Of a DNA stretch of 64,000 bases, positions 24,539-35,510 are shown piece by piece. This DNA comes from Calvatia gigantea (taxonomy: Eukaryota; Basidiomycota; Agaricomycetes; Agaricales; Lycoperdaceae): positions 1,798,001 through 1,862,000 of the forward strand of contig JACAAK010000002.1 of assembly GCA_025093985.1 (NCBI GenBank). The letters run 5' to 3'. Both the position numbers and the translations under genes were made by a program. Every line of letters starts with the position of its first letter. Positions within the stretch are counted from its first letter, which is position 1. Under the pieces are notes generated by a model, which was not told where the DNA came from, searched no databases, and worked only from the letters and a program-made list of their open reading frames with translations.

Positions 24539-25490
24539 GTGCGGTACCTTACGCTTCCATCTGGAGAGCACGATATCCCCGCCTATTTGACCAATTTTTC
24601 TCCCTTCGTACCCCCTTCCCTCCTTTTCCTTTCTCACGAGCCCTCCCCTAGTCTGAGACTTGGATCTCCCTCCGGGATGAATACCGACACACTGTCCTCA
24701 TTAACCACACATTCTTATGCTAGCCCGCCCGGTTTATGACCCCGATGATGGATACTCCACACTTGTCCCGCCACGCATGCATTTCGCGGTTTCCAATTCC
24801 TTTGTCCTTTGCATAATTGTTCACGTTCACCACTATCCATCTATCATCATTGCATTGTTGCATACGCCATTCTTTACGCTCCTTTGGTTTATTTCGTTGC
24901 CCTTTACATCTTGCGCAATGCCGGTTTAGAATATCTATACGTCCCATTATCGATTTTTTTTCCACTTAGGATTTGCTTGAGCGTTCCATGCTCAAAGTTT
25001 ACCGCGTTATAGGGACGCTTTTCTTCGTCCGCATTCTCATTTCTCCACCCGAATTGTCTTCAACGGCTTTCCTTCCGGACAAGGTGTCATCTTCTGAACT
25101 CAGCAATCCTAACAGAACTTTAAAAGTCCTTGTATAGTTTTACTCCCGACAATTATGTTTATGCCTTCAATCTAATAGACAGGTTATAATGATCTGTCTC
25201 TCTGGAATCAATGCTAGTTGTCCTCATTTAAAGCTTCCACCTGCAAGTGTCAGCATTCATAATGACCCGAAGGTAGCAGGACCGAGCGCGCCTCCGATTC
25301 AACGTGTCACTGACCTGCGTTGCTGAATGCCGTTTAACGTTCAACTGCGAGGGATCATTTGGAAGTAGTGTGTACCGTTCCTTCGTATCGCAACAGAAAT
25401 TTTCAACCTCACCTCAATACCGCCGTTTGGAGCACGTAGCAACCGTCGTAATTACACTATAAATTACACAATTTTACGTGCCTATGCCAA
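24539..25490. other. Intergenic, 952 bp, convergent 3' ends
   Basis: This lies between the kinase stop (plus) and the Yos9 stop (minus). It is AT-rich with pyrimidine-rich stretches, as expected of two 3' UTRs. No coding or RNA gene was recognised. Confidence 0.55.
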
Positions 25491-27428
25491 TTAGAGTGCA
25501 TCATGTGCATATTCGTGGTCCGCCGACTTCCTGTGTCTTCGCTCCCCGTCATCTTTATCATCACCTTTTTTATTCTGATTACTGCCCTCCTTCGATTTAC
25601 CCTTGAGATCCAGGAACTCGGCACCACGGACATCATAGCCGGCGGCGCGAAGAGCCTCCATGAGTCCATCGCTCACTTCCTGGCCTTGCTCTTCGTCCTC
25701 CGCAAGCTCGATGATGATCTCAGTTGGTTCGCCAGGTTTTGGAACCCTGCCGCCTAAATTCTTCTTCATCAAAGCTTCTATGGTCTTGCGAAGGAGATCA
25801 TTAACAATTTTCTCTTGCTTCTTGTTGCTGCTGGAGCCCGCTCCTGTCTTGCTGTTTTCTGCACCACCGTCATCGGTCGAGGGCGCAGAAGGGAGCTTCG
25901 GTTTCCGCGGCTGTACCCCTTTTACGGGGTAGTCAGTTACGGGGAAGTCCAAAGGCTCTTGAGGGAGAGAGTCGACAACCTCGCGACAGTGAATTGGAGC
26001 TTCACCCGCAGCAACGTCCCTCGACTTGAACCCTGGTTCGCCGCAGAGTCGTGGTGTGTTAATGACAAGAACATATGAGCACGTTTTTGTTTCTTTGACA
26101 AATAAAATGCTGTCCGTCATTGTCATTGAACAGTGGAACTGAAATGCGGGATATGAATCAGTTTAAAATGTCATGGCATTTTTTAAAAAAAAAACGGTAA
26201 ATGTCGCCCAAGGTGAAGAAAACAGTGTAACACACCTGTACTTCCACCTCACGGTTATTCCCTGTTTTATCGCAGAGTGTACCGTCTGCCCACCGTTGAA
26301 CGAGATACCTGGATCCAGCGTTCTTCGCAAGCTCTAGGTTGGCAGCCCGCGCATTTTGTTCAGCCACAGTCAGATCAGCTCCTGGCGCTGGCTGAGTGGG
26401 TGCCCGTCCGAGAGTATAAGCTTCCCACTAAATCCAGGGGGGCAGATGATCTGCGTGTCAGACACTAGAAGTTGACAATGAAAGACAAATTCGGCTTTTA
26501 CCTCAGGGTCTTCTTCCGGGACAAACGAACCTAGCATATGATTAATTCAGGGTCAGCTCTTTGCTACGAAACGCAATGGAAGGGTCATAAAACAGGCAAG
26601 GGAAATAATGAAGCGAACGAATCACGGAAGAGAAGAACTGACAAAGAAACAAACAACGATAGAGAAAAAGGAGAAATTAAAACATAATGGACCAGCGGCT
26701 AGAGAAAAAATAGCCAGGTTTCGTGATATATGTATAGCGGCAAAATGGTACTAACCTGCCAAACGTGGGCTTTGGGGGATCAGCTCCTTGAATTGGCGAA
26801 TTTCGCGATTGTGACAATACGAATAGGTAAACCATCCATGCCGGTGCTGGTGACCAGTCAGAGAATGCTTCCGCAGTAACAGGGAACACACACATAGAGA
26901 CATGTCCCAGTGAGAGGTTCAAGAAGAGCCCAGCTCCGAGTTGGTGTTAACTCGGCGTCAGGTTGTTCCTCTGCCAAGGGTGATGGAATACTTTCTAGAG
27001 GTTTAGGTATCAGACACACGTAAGAGTCCTTGGTCCCAAGCTTCATGAGTTCAAGGGTAAAGCTGTCTGACGTGGCAGAATCCTGTGGGATTGCAACTGT
27101 TGAATATTTCCCCAACGAAGCAAGGCTCGACGACACCCACATCTAAGGTGAATGCCTCGTCTTGGAATTGGCCACCTTCTATCCCCTTGCGGTCAGAGGA
27201 TGTAGGGTAGGAGGACTTTCGAGGTTGTTCGAGGAACTCAAGTTCGCCCCCATGAAGGCCACTCCGGAGCCATCGTTCCGCGGTCTCGTTCAGGACTGGC
27301 AGAGAGTTGAGAAATGCAACACGAAATTTGGGGAAAGCATAAGTATCTTCCGGGAGAGAATGAAGAAGCCTCGCAACGACAACATGGAGTGAAAGGGCCA
27401 GGGTCAAATGGGTAGCCAGTGGGCGCAT
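25491..27428 (-). CDS. YOS9: ER-associated degradation lectin Yos9/OS-9 (MRH domain), ending HDAL
   Basis: It reads trimmed N-glycans on misfolded ER glycoproteins and hands them to the Hrd1 ubiquitin ligase. The start at 27428 gives a signal peptide (MRPLATHLTLALSLHVVVAR) followed by SLPEDTYAFPKFRVAFLN, typical of OS-9 N-termini. The MRH domain is spread over several exons: CLYHRHGWFTYSYCHN, IRQFKELIP, SYTLG, then RYLVQRWADGTLCDKTGNNR, EVEVQFHC, and CSYVLVINTPRLCGEPGFKS, with the conserved Cys residues, the Q-R-E-Y type sugar contacts partly visible, and the closing NTPRLCGEPGF. The tail is charged (KKGDDKDDGERRHRKSADHE) and ends YAHDAL. The yeast protein ends HDEL, so HDAL here looks like a one-codon variant of the ER retrieval signal. 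Roughly 500-550 residues. Confidence 0.88.
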
Positions 27429-28457
27429 TGTGGCCTGGGCTTTGTCGTGGACGCCACCAACGATAATGAGAGGTACCAGTAATTCTTCGTAGAAGCTGAC
27501 GTCGTGTCACCAACGTGTAAATGCCAGACAGCCGTGACATCTGAGTGACTATCTCTGTGACAAATGAATGGGCTGTAATCACTTCCGGCGATTTCGAACA
27601 GAATTTTGCACATTTCTGCCCTGGCTCAGTCCAGTCCCAGGCCTCAGGTCTCAGGTTTGCCTGCGCTCGAATTCCCCGCTTTTCTTCTGTTCACCGGGAG
27701 AGTCCTGATTTGGAAAGTACAACAAGGGCGTCTCCACGACTGGCTATGGCCGACTATATTAAACCTTGGTGGCTGGCTGGGTCCGGCCGTTGACGGAGAG
27801 GAAGGGTGCCGTGACCGGGGGAGGCACGGGTCACGCGTGGTTTCTGAAGGAAATACGAGGGCAAAATGTGCGTGTTGCAGGTGCTTCCATACAAGAGTTC
27901 CTTGCCTGCACTGGCGCATATTTATTTTCTGCGGCGCACTAAGCCAGATCTGCCTCGAACAGATTAATTCCCAAGGACTGGCCGCAGTATATTTATCCGA
28001 GCGGAAAATAAGGGGAATTTGGATTCAAGACAAGTTGGTCAGGGTTGCCTTACCGGGTCGTTCCATGTCCAGATTTCAAACAGATTTCCATGTGGTTTTT
28101 TCTGTGTTGTTGATCCAGAGCAGCCTCTGACGACGTGTGTCCTCGCCACCAAATTCGGGTTCTGCAACCAACAAGATTTTTGCATTACGTGAGTAGAACC
28201 CCCCAAAATCAGGGGCAAAAGTCTACCACAGATTGCCCAACGATAATAATAAAAAGCTTGGTTTGGTGCAAATGCATGCGAAGGGAACAATACAATCGCC
28301 CTCTTCTAAATTCGGTAGTGAAATTGTTCATTAAAGCCGGTCCACCTTTTTCCCCACTTCCATCTCTCTCCTCCTTAGTCCAGTCAACATCCCTACGCGT
28401 ATTTCCCCTCCTCCCTCCCCTCCAACTTCCTTCTTCCCCCTGCTCATTCCAACACAC
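27429..28457. promoter_or_regulatory. Divergent intergenic region, Yos9 / AT-hook gene, 1.0 kb
   Basis: This holds the promoters of two divergent genes. A long open frame on the plus strand (27606-28130) has no recognisable motif and no protein-like composition, so no gene is called. The last 100 bp before the AT-hook ATG are strongly C/T-rich. Confidence 0.5.
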
Positions 28458-29092
28458 ATGTCCGCGTCACCAAAGGAACAACAGGAGGATGCTGCCGAAG
28501 GGCGGTCCGTCGACGAGTTGGAGGAGCCGCAACAAGAGGTTGAGAACGAGGGCGGTGAGTGACCTCCGTTCTCCTTCTCAATCAACAACGTTCCTAACAG
28601 CGATCTCGATGCAAATGGTCCCTTTTTGTTAACGTCACCGCTCCCGATATTCAACTTGATGCGCCAGGCACCGCTGAGTCTACGGACAACCCTCCCGTGA
28701 AACGCGGTCGAGGCAGACCCAAGGGCAGTAAAAACAAAAAGTCTACTGCCTCCGCCACTGGCACGGCCCCGTCGACGCCTGCCGTTCCGCGTAAGCGCGG
28801 TCGTCCACCCAAGGTGACTATTCTCTTCGTATTCACCTCTTCTTCCGCCAGCCACAATCCATATCAACGTGCAGTATGTCCAGAACCCTTATTGATGCCC
28901 CGCCTTTTCCCAATACAGCCGAAAACTGAGCAAGAGGGTGAGCCTGCCCCTAAGAGACCCAGAGGTCGTCCGCCTAAAAACCCCAAGCCACCTGTTCCCG
29001 AAGGTGGAGAGGGAGAAACTGCGAGTGGCGAAGCTGCTGCCGAACCAAGTGCTAAGAGAAAACCCGGCCGACCGAAAAAGACGGCGCAGTGA
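28458..29092 (+). CDS. Small AT-hook DNA-binding protein (HMGA-like)
   Basis: It probably binds AT-rich DNA in the minor groove as a chromatin architectural factor. Three exons (28458-28554, 28668-28813, 28919-29092) encode 138 residues. After an acidic start (MSASPKEQQEDAAEGRSVDE) there are four basic hooks around the GRP core: KRGRGRPKGSKNKK, PRKRGRPPK, KRPRGRPPKNPK and KRKPGRPKK, the last ending almost at the stop. The spacers are Pro, Ala and Glu-rich. Both introns have good GT-AG borders and keep the frame; intron 2 falls inside the second hook. No other domain is present. Targets and partners cannot be told from sequence. Confidence 0.88.
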
Positions 29093-29590
29093 TCCAGTGT
29101 CTTGCCCCTTTCATACCTTGCCCAATTGTCTCTTTGATTCTCTGCCGCTTTCGCTCTGTTATTACATCCTTTGTCATTGTCTTAGGCTACTCTCGACTTT
29201 ACGATATCCTGGCCCGTTTTCTTCCTCCTTGGTTTTGGCGTTGGTTTCCACAGTACAGACCTTTGCTTTGTGCTTTCGCTTTCTTCTTCGGTTACTTAAC
29301 TATCTGTACATACACACCGATGTATAGAATTGATGTAGGTCCGCAGATCTTTGCATCCCAAAGAAAACTAGTGAGTTGCATGTCTTCAACATGACAGTGA
29401 TTGTGACGATCAAGAGGTAAACACCGCCCTTCCACATGTTACCCACGGAAGGGATTCTTCGGCAGATGCTCTGAGAGAAACTCTAGATCGGTCCACGATA
29501 CGCCAATGGCTGGCACGTCCCTCAATTAATCTTTTAAAAAACGTATAGTATCAACCAGGTCAACTGTCTCGGGAAACGAACGGTAGCCAT
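29093..29590. other. Intergenic, 498 bp, convergent 3' ends
   Basis: This lies between the AT-hook stop and the KMO stop. It is T-rich on the plus strand near 29100-29340, consistent with a 3' UTR. Nothing else was recognised. Confidence 0.55.
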
Positions 29591-31471
29591 TCATTTACTC
29601 GACTTCACACTCCGCCTCAAGACGGAATAAATCAAGGACGACCCCACTGTTGCAAGCAACGACACACCGGCATATTGAAGACCTGTCAGTATGGAGGCCT
29701 GCCGAGCTGCCTTGCGTTTGGCAGTGGCATAGCTAATATCTGGTCGAAAAGTCACCATGGTGTACAGTGGTAGCCAGCCCTTGGGTTCCACCGTTGTGAA
29801 AGGCATACGAGACAGCAGTGGGACGACTGAAGGCAAGGAAACCGGCTGCGGTGCGCTGATAGAGTACAGGATGCTGTCCACAGCTTTCCTAAAAAGATAG
29901 CTGAGCGTAGTGACCGAGTGCCGCATTTCCACACTGAGGCAAAACGTCAGCTGGATACGATAACAATGAATCCCAAAATATGCCCACTAGTTATCCATGG
30001 CAAGATCACAGATGGCGACCAAATCTTGATGGCGATTCTCAGAGTAACAGCTCAGAGCTGATGCCAACCGCTCGTCAATATCGTTGGTCCTACTCTCGGA
30101 GATGGTTGGTGCGACGCCTTCTTGCGCAAGAAGCGTTGATAGTATCCGCACATCTTCTAGACCACAGTTCAAACCCTGGCCGTAAAACGGAACCATGGAA
30201 TGTGCCGCGTCACCCAGGAGTATGGCACGATCTTTGTAGTGGTATGGCATCGACTTTGAACAAATGTGATTGGATCAACAAAGCCTGTATGATTACCTGG
30301 GTCATGCTCACCTTGGTACATATAAGTGGGGATCTCGGATTCTTCAAAAAATCGTCCACAAGGTTTTCATCGCCGATAACACGGAGGGCATCGGGGAAAT
30401 TCTGATTAAACCATGATAAAACCGCTTCGGGAGTGCATATGGTATCCAATATGGAGCTTGGCGCAAATAGGGTGCAAGTAAATGACCTATCCTTCGAAAA
30501 AATATCAGCCCATCATACCCGGAACCAGATCCGTTGACATAAAGCTGATGGCTCACTCTGTTTGGAAGAGCAATCAACATGAAAGAATGGCGAGGCCAAA
30601 TATGCAGGTGGTTCGGATCCAGGAGGAAGATGGGTTGGCCATCAGTATCTCGGCCTGCCGGCATCTTCAGCTCAACATATTCATGCCTGATATACTCTTG
30701 GGAATAATCCATTCTGGAGGGATCACGACATTGAGAAGTTGGGGGTTTGGGGGTTTGGTCAAAATCACGACTGCGACTCAAAGGAAGCACGACTTGCCTC
30801 ACCACCCTCATCAATTGTCGCCGGGTGACGGAGTAACTCCCATCAGCCCCAATACACAAATCGAAGTTGGCTGTAGAATCAAGGCCGGTTGTGGCGTCCC
30901 GAATGGTAATAAACCTATTATCAAAGTCTGCCGCGATGACTTTATGATTAAATAGTATCCGGATTTTGCTAGAAGCAGAGGCTTCATCCAGCAGCTCCTC
31001 GTTAAGAAGGGACCGGTCGATGGAATTGATAGACTTGGGAATGAGAGGTTTAATGCTGTTTGGAGCGGAAGGAGATGATTACAATACCTGTCCATCCCTA
31101 TCATATTTCTGGCTGTCCAGCTTGCCAGATAAGGTATGAATCATGCGTCCACGCATCGGGATTGCATCCTGCAGGAATCTCTGGGCCGCTGCAGGATTAA
31201 CTGCTTCCAGGGCAGCGATTCCCCTGTGCGAGATCGCCAAGTTAATGGAGCGCTGCTGGGAAGCAACTTTGGAGGAGGGAAGGCGCAAGTCTGTGAGATC
31301 TTTATGTGAGAAGACTGAAAATGGCATGGCTTGGGCGCCAGACAAACCAGGACGGCCTTCATAGACCTCCACATTCCAACCATGCTTGGCTAGTGCGAGG
31401 GCGGCTAAACAGCCCACTGGACCGGCCCCCACGACTACAACCTTCCGTGAACGTTCCAGAAGAGTTGGCAT
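29591..31471 (-). CDS. BNA4: Kynurenine 3-monooxygenase
   Basis: An FAD-dependent hydroxylase turning kynurenine into 3-hydroxykynurenine at the mitochondrial outer membrane. The start at 31471 gives MPTLLERSRKVVVVGAGPVG, the GxGxxG dinucleotide fold, and RSINLAISHRGIAALEAV is the KMO substrate-side signature. INSIDRSLLNEELLDEA, FDLCIGADGSYSVTRRQLMR and DRAILLGDAAHSMVPFYGQG (second FAD motif, GD) with LNCGLEDV complete the enzyme. A C-terminal hydrophobic helix (ILTGLQYAGVSLLATVGSSL) before SVKSSK matches the membrane anchor of KMO. One intron (30797-30714) uses a GC donor (GCAAGT); it restores VVRMDYSQEYIRHEYVEL, which is otherwise out of frame. It is divergent from kynureninase across about 300 bp. 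Confidence 0.95.
30714..30797 (-). other. GC-AG intron in the KMO gene
   Basis: Donor AG|GCAAGT and acceptor CCTCCAG|A, 84 bp. Removing it joins QLMRVVR to MDYSQEYI in frame, as in other KMOs. No GT donor nearby gives that join. Confidence 0.8.
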
Positions 31472-31774
31472 GCTGCACTAGATAGAAGACTAAGAGATAG
31501 ATTACAGAGGAATGATAATCACAAATAATTTTGTGCATTTGCATATTTTTGTTTTCGTCATTGTGGCTCAGCGATAACCGGCATCCAAGATTCCAATAAG
31601 GGTCATCCGTCGACCGGTCGCTTCGGGGGGAAACGATGATATTGATCCATCGCCGGCCGAGTCAATCTTGTGATACCTTCGGATCTACATCGATCTTTGC
31701 CAGTGGTTATGACCCATAAGATTGCATGGCCTGTCAAGTTTCTTTTCCTCGAGCCCTTCCTCTCCCTCTAGTAT
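31472..31774. promoter_or_regulatory. Shared divergent promoter, KMO / kynureninase
   Basis: About 300 bp between two genes of the same pathway read in opposite directions, so shared control is plausible. It contains an AT-rich stretch at 31510-31560, a CCAAT-like ATTCCAATAAG near 31590, and a C/T-rich leader (31735-31772) before the kynureninase ATG. No proven factor site is claimed. Confidence 0.55.
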
Positions 31775-33583
31775 GTCTTCGCTTAACGTTTCCTTGAGCG
31801 ACCAGTTTGTATGCCCAACCAATCGTGAGATTGGGGCGTCGTTGCGCCCAGATCAAGGTCATTAATTACTTCTTCAGGGTTGATAATATCCCTGCTCAAT
31901 ATTTCGGCTTAGACACTAAATGCACATATCTCTGTGGTAATTCTCTCGGACTCATGTCCAGGCGTTCAAAAATTCTCGTTCAGGAAGAACTCGATGTTTG
32001 GGGTACTCGGTGAGTTTACTTCTCCCTTTTTTTCCAGTAGCCCTTTGATCTCACCCCAGATCATGTTAATCTTGCTTCAGTGCCGTCTCGGGTCATTTCG
32101 ATCATCCAATCGGCCGCCCATGGGTTGAATACACGGACAAACTGACACCATTAATGGCTGAAGTTGTGGGTAAGCAGGGGTACCTTCGTGCTGAGATTTA
32201 TCCCAGTGGCGCTCCCTTCAAACAGCGGGCTTACGCTATGATTTCTTAGGGGCAAAGGAGCAGGAGGTGGCCGTTATGGCCACGTTGACCAGCAATCTTC
32301 ATTTAATGATGGATTCCTTCTACAAGCCAACTCCTGAACGTTATAAGATCCTTTGTGAAGCCAAAGCTTTCCCCTCGGATCAAGTAAGTTTCTCTTGCGA
32401 ACGTAAATGAAGGTGATGCATCAGCTGCGTTTGCTGACTTGATTCAGTATGCTTTCACGTCACAGGCCCTCGCTCACGGTCTCGATCCCACAAAAACGGT
32501 TTTAGCGTTGAGCCCAAGGGAGGGCGAGCACACCCTCCGAGAAGAAGATATCCTGAAGACTTTAGATGAACAAGGGTCTTCTATTGCCCTTGTTCTTTTC
32601 AGTGGCGTCCAATACTACACTGGCCAATGGTTTCCCATGGAATCTATAACAAAAAGGGCCAAGGAAGCGGTACGTTACACTCCATCTGTTACACCCGAAC
32701 CTTTGTTCTTTCTTTATCCAGTTTTGTGCTACTCAGCGCCCCGTTCTTGACCACTGCTTTTCGCGTGGTCGGCACATGTATTGACAATTTGTTGTCAGGG
32801 TTGCATATGTGGGTGGGATCTCGCTCATGCCGTTGGAAACGTTCCCCTTCGCTTACACGACTGGAACGCCGATTTCGCTGTATGGTGCACTTACAAGTAT
32901 TTGAATTCGAGTCCCGGTGGAATTGGCGGACTGTTCATGCACGAGAAATGGAATAACATTGAACGGCCCAAGTGAGTTGTCACAATCTTTTTACTGCCTG
33001 GACTCTCCTCAAATGGGTCTCCCCCCCCCAAATTGCCGGTCGTTTTCATTTAAGGTTCGCGGGGTGGTGGGGACACGAGCTTTCCACGCGCTTTGAAATG
33101 CCGCCAACCTTTTCACCAATAGCCGGTGCCCAGGGGTTCCAACAATCGAATCCTGGCGTTCTTGTACTCGCTTCCCTCTTGGGTTCCTTAGAGACCCTCA
33201 AAGAAGCTGGGATGATGAACCCAGTACGAGAGCGTTCCCTGCAACTTACGGGTGCTTTAGAGAAGCTGCTCAAGCAATCTAAATATTTCGTACCGGTATC
33301 TGAGGTCCCGCAGAGGTACGCGAAAGCAGGTTATACGACCCCCGGGTTCACTATTATTACGCCAGCTGAACCTTCTTCCCGGGGTGCGCAACTTTCGCTT
33401 TTGTTCTTGCCTCTGGGATCGGGTGTCATGCAGAAGGTCTTTAATAACCTCGTTTCGTATGGGGTGATTGGTGACGAGAGGCAACCTGACGTGATTCGCC
33501 TCGCTCCTGCTGCACTATACAACACGCTTGAAGACTGTGAGAATGCGGCGAGATACCTCGAAAAGGCTATTGTCTCGTTATAA
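31775..33583 (+). CDS. BNA5: Kynureninase, with a one-base frame break near the N-terminus
   Basis: A PLP enzyme that splits 3-hydroxykynurenine into 3-hydroxyanthranilate and alanine, in the cytosol. Joined exons give [78 protein letters not shown] and [17 protein letters not shown] (PLP lysine in YKYLN), then [15 protein letters not shown] and [18 protein letters not shown]. These are hallmark kynureninase blocks in the right order. The first exon from the ATG at 31775 ([12 protein letters not shown] to [11 protein letters not shown]) and the following [20 protein letters not shown] are offset by one base at about 31856-31858. No normal intron fits there, so the N-terminal model is uncertain. 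About 470 residues. Its 3' end converges with the formamidase gene, 99 bp apart. Confidence 0.92.
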
Positions 33584-33682
33584 AGAAACCGTACAGCCTC
33601 TGAAATATACACGCAAGTAGAGCCGTCCAAACTCGTTTAGATTACCCTCGGTTATGTGGAAATGTGTATAAACCAGTTGCAT

Positions 33683-34590
33683 TTATATGTTTCCATTTAC
33701 TTGGGACTTCTCTATAAATTGTGCTACGATCTTGACAAAGTCGTTGGTGATGAAAATGTCATCATGATTCTGGGTCAAAGAGGTGTCGTAGAAGATATGT
33801 TCTTCGGCAGATGGACCATAGTCTGATTTCAGATGTTCCAGCATTTTCTCACTCTGAGAAAAATCAACCAGGATATCTCCCTGAGAATGGATCAAGAGCC
33901 AGTTAATACTGCGACTTCTCGGGGGATAAGTTGTCACGGCAAATGGTGTGTACGTTACGAGCTTTCCAAAAGCCGGAGCAACAAACCACTCCAGGTAGTC
34001 CGGAAAGCGGGTGTTAAGCAAGTCCAGGTCATATATGCCCTCGGACATGATAACCCCTTTGACGGCACCGAGCAGTGCCTTCGATGGAGTAAGACTTGGT
34101 GTGACGGATGAAGAATCCAAGAATATCGATGATAGCATGTGTGCGCCACAGCTATGACCCATCAAGAATAAATGTGTGGGATCAAATGCACGATTGGCAC
34201 CGGAGGGTGCATCCCAGATGAGAAGAAATTCTAAAAAATCCAGAATATCCTGGGCGTGCGAGGGGTGTCGTAGGACGTTATTTGCTGTTTCCTCGCTTTG
34301 GGTTAAACGATAATTTGGGACGGCGACCGGGAATCCGGTGTGGCGGGCGAGCTTTTCAGCAAGAACGGAGTGATCTGCCTTATCCTCCCTAGGGAGCAGG
34401 GCTCAGGTGCTTGACGGACTATGAAACGGAAGAGGGTGGCTTACGAATGCCACGCACCGCCGTGAATGAAGCATATTAATGGCCTCACGGCGGGATTTAT
34501 AGTTGAGGCACGAGGAAGATAAAGATCGAACTCGCGCAGCGGATTTCGGGGGGACTCGTGGGTATAGGGAATATTTGAACGGATTTCCAT
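33683..34590 (-). CDS. BNA7: Kynurenine formamidase (arylformamidase), alpha/beta hydrolase
   Basis: It hydrolyses N-formylkynurenine to kynurenine and formate, the step before KMO. The start MEIRSNIPYTHESPRNPLRE at 34590 runs into FDLYLPR and the oxyanion motif FIHGGAWHS, the HGG.W signature of this family. An intron at 34444-34389 (56 bp) separates it from EDKADHSVLAEKLARHTGFP and VAVPNYRLT. The nucleophile serine is in LFLMGHSCGAHML, the acid is probably the Asp in HSQGDILVDFSQS, and the histidine is in NHDDIFI. About 283 residues, the normal length. On sequence alone it could be another HGGxW esterase, but its place beside KMO and kynureninase makes the formamidase role the best reading. 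Confidence 0.88.
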
Positions 34591-34866
34591 GAAGAAGTGC
34601 GGAAGATGCGGAAAGGAGGACTAGAAGATTTGGGGAGTCAGGGTGTAGACGTGCTGCAGTGACGTTTGAAGGGTTGAGCGTCTCAGGACAGGGGGGCACT
34701 CTCCCAAATCAGCTACCTCAAGCCCGGAATAAGACCTGCACCAGTTGGAGCTTGTTGGCCACCAAGCATGACGTCACCTTGTCATCGCTACTCGGGCTAC
34801 CTTATAAAGACTGGATACCTTGGCCTCATTTACACCTCTTTTACTTCATTCGAAACATCCATAACA
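34591..34866. promoter_or_regulatory. Divergent promoter, formamidase / Pmp3
   Basis: A 276 bp region between divergent starts. It contains the palindrome TGACGTCA at 34769-34776, a perfect CRE-type site about 90 bp before the Pmp3 ATG, followed by CTTATAAAG (34800-34808), a TATA-like box. Confidence 0.55.
34769..34776. promoter_or_regulatory. CRE-type palindrome TGACGTCA
   Basis: A perfect 8-bp ATF/CREB site in the Pmp3 promoter. In yeasts such sites bind Sko1/ATF-type bZIP factors under osmotic stress; use here is inference. Confidence 0.5.
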
Positions 34867-35255
34867 ATGGCTTTAACCGCTTCAGACATCTGCAAGGTAC
34901 GTTTTCCGTATGTTTTACAGTGGTATCCGCTCAGATTATTCCCAGATCTTCTTTGCTATCATCCTCCCTCCACTGGGCGTCTTCTTGGAGCGTGGCTGTG
35001 GCGCGGACTTCGTCAGTATCCAAGCCTTGTGGTACTGAGACACTTGTCACTCACTTCTCATACAGTTGATCAACGTCCTCCTGACAATTTTGGGTTACAT
35101 GTACGTGTTCAAAGTTTGGAGTTGAACTCAATGCTGACGCCTCACTCACCCCCACAGTCCTGGAATCATCCACGGTGCGCAGAATGTGATTTTATCGTAT
35201 CTCCTCTTTCACTCACCATCGCAAAACAGCGCTCTACATTATCCTAAAGTATTAG
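34867..35255 (+). CDS. PMP3: Plasma membrane proteolipid 3 (Pmp3/UPF0057), five short exons
   Basis: A tiny two-helix membrane protein that affects membrane potential and salt tolerance. Five exons join to 57 residues: MALTASDICK, then IFFAIILPPLGVFLERGCGA and DF, then LINVLLTILGY, IPGIIH and finally ALYIILKY. These match the family block by block (first helix with PPLGVFLERGCG, second helix with LTILGYIPGIIHALY). The first exon is only 30 coding bases. Every intron has GT..AG borders and keeps the frame, and the stop is TAG at 35253. A CRE palindrome and a TATA-like box lie close upstream, in keeping with a stress-induced gene. Confidence 0.92.
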
Positions 35256-35510
35256 TACTGTCCTTGATACCCACTTCTCGCGATCATGACCTTGGGCATC
35301 GAACGAAATGGCCTGGAGGTTCGCATACCGGACCGTCACTTTGTCCCATGTATTGTATCGTCTTTTCACCTGTAATGTAACATCATGGACACGCATATAA
35401 ATTAGAGCAGCCAGTTATTTCTCTGTTCTCTGTTCTTCTGTCAAGCCCCTTCCGTCTGAGCCTTTGGGGATATCGTTAATTTCGAATCTGACTACAGAGT
35501 CCATATCCCC

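Noticed and set aside
27606..28130. 174-codon open frame on the plus strand upstream of the AT-hook gene
   Set aside because: Composition is not protein-like, no motif is visible, and it lies in a divergent promoter region.
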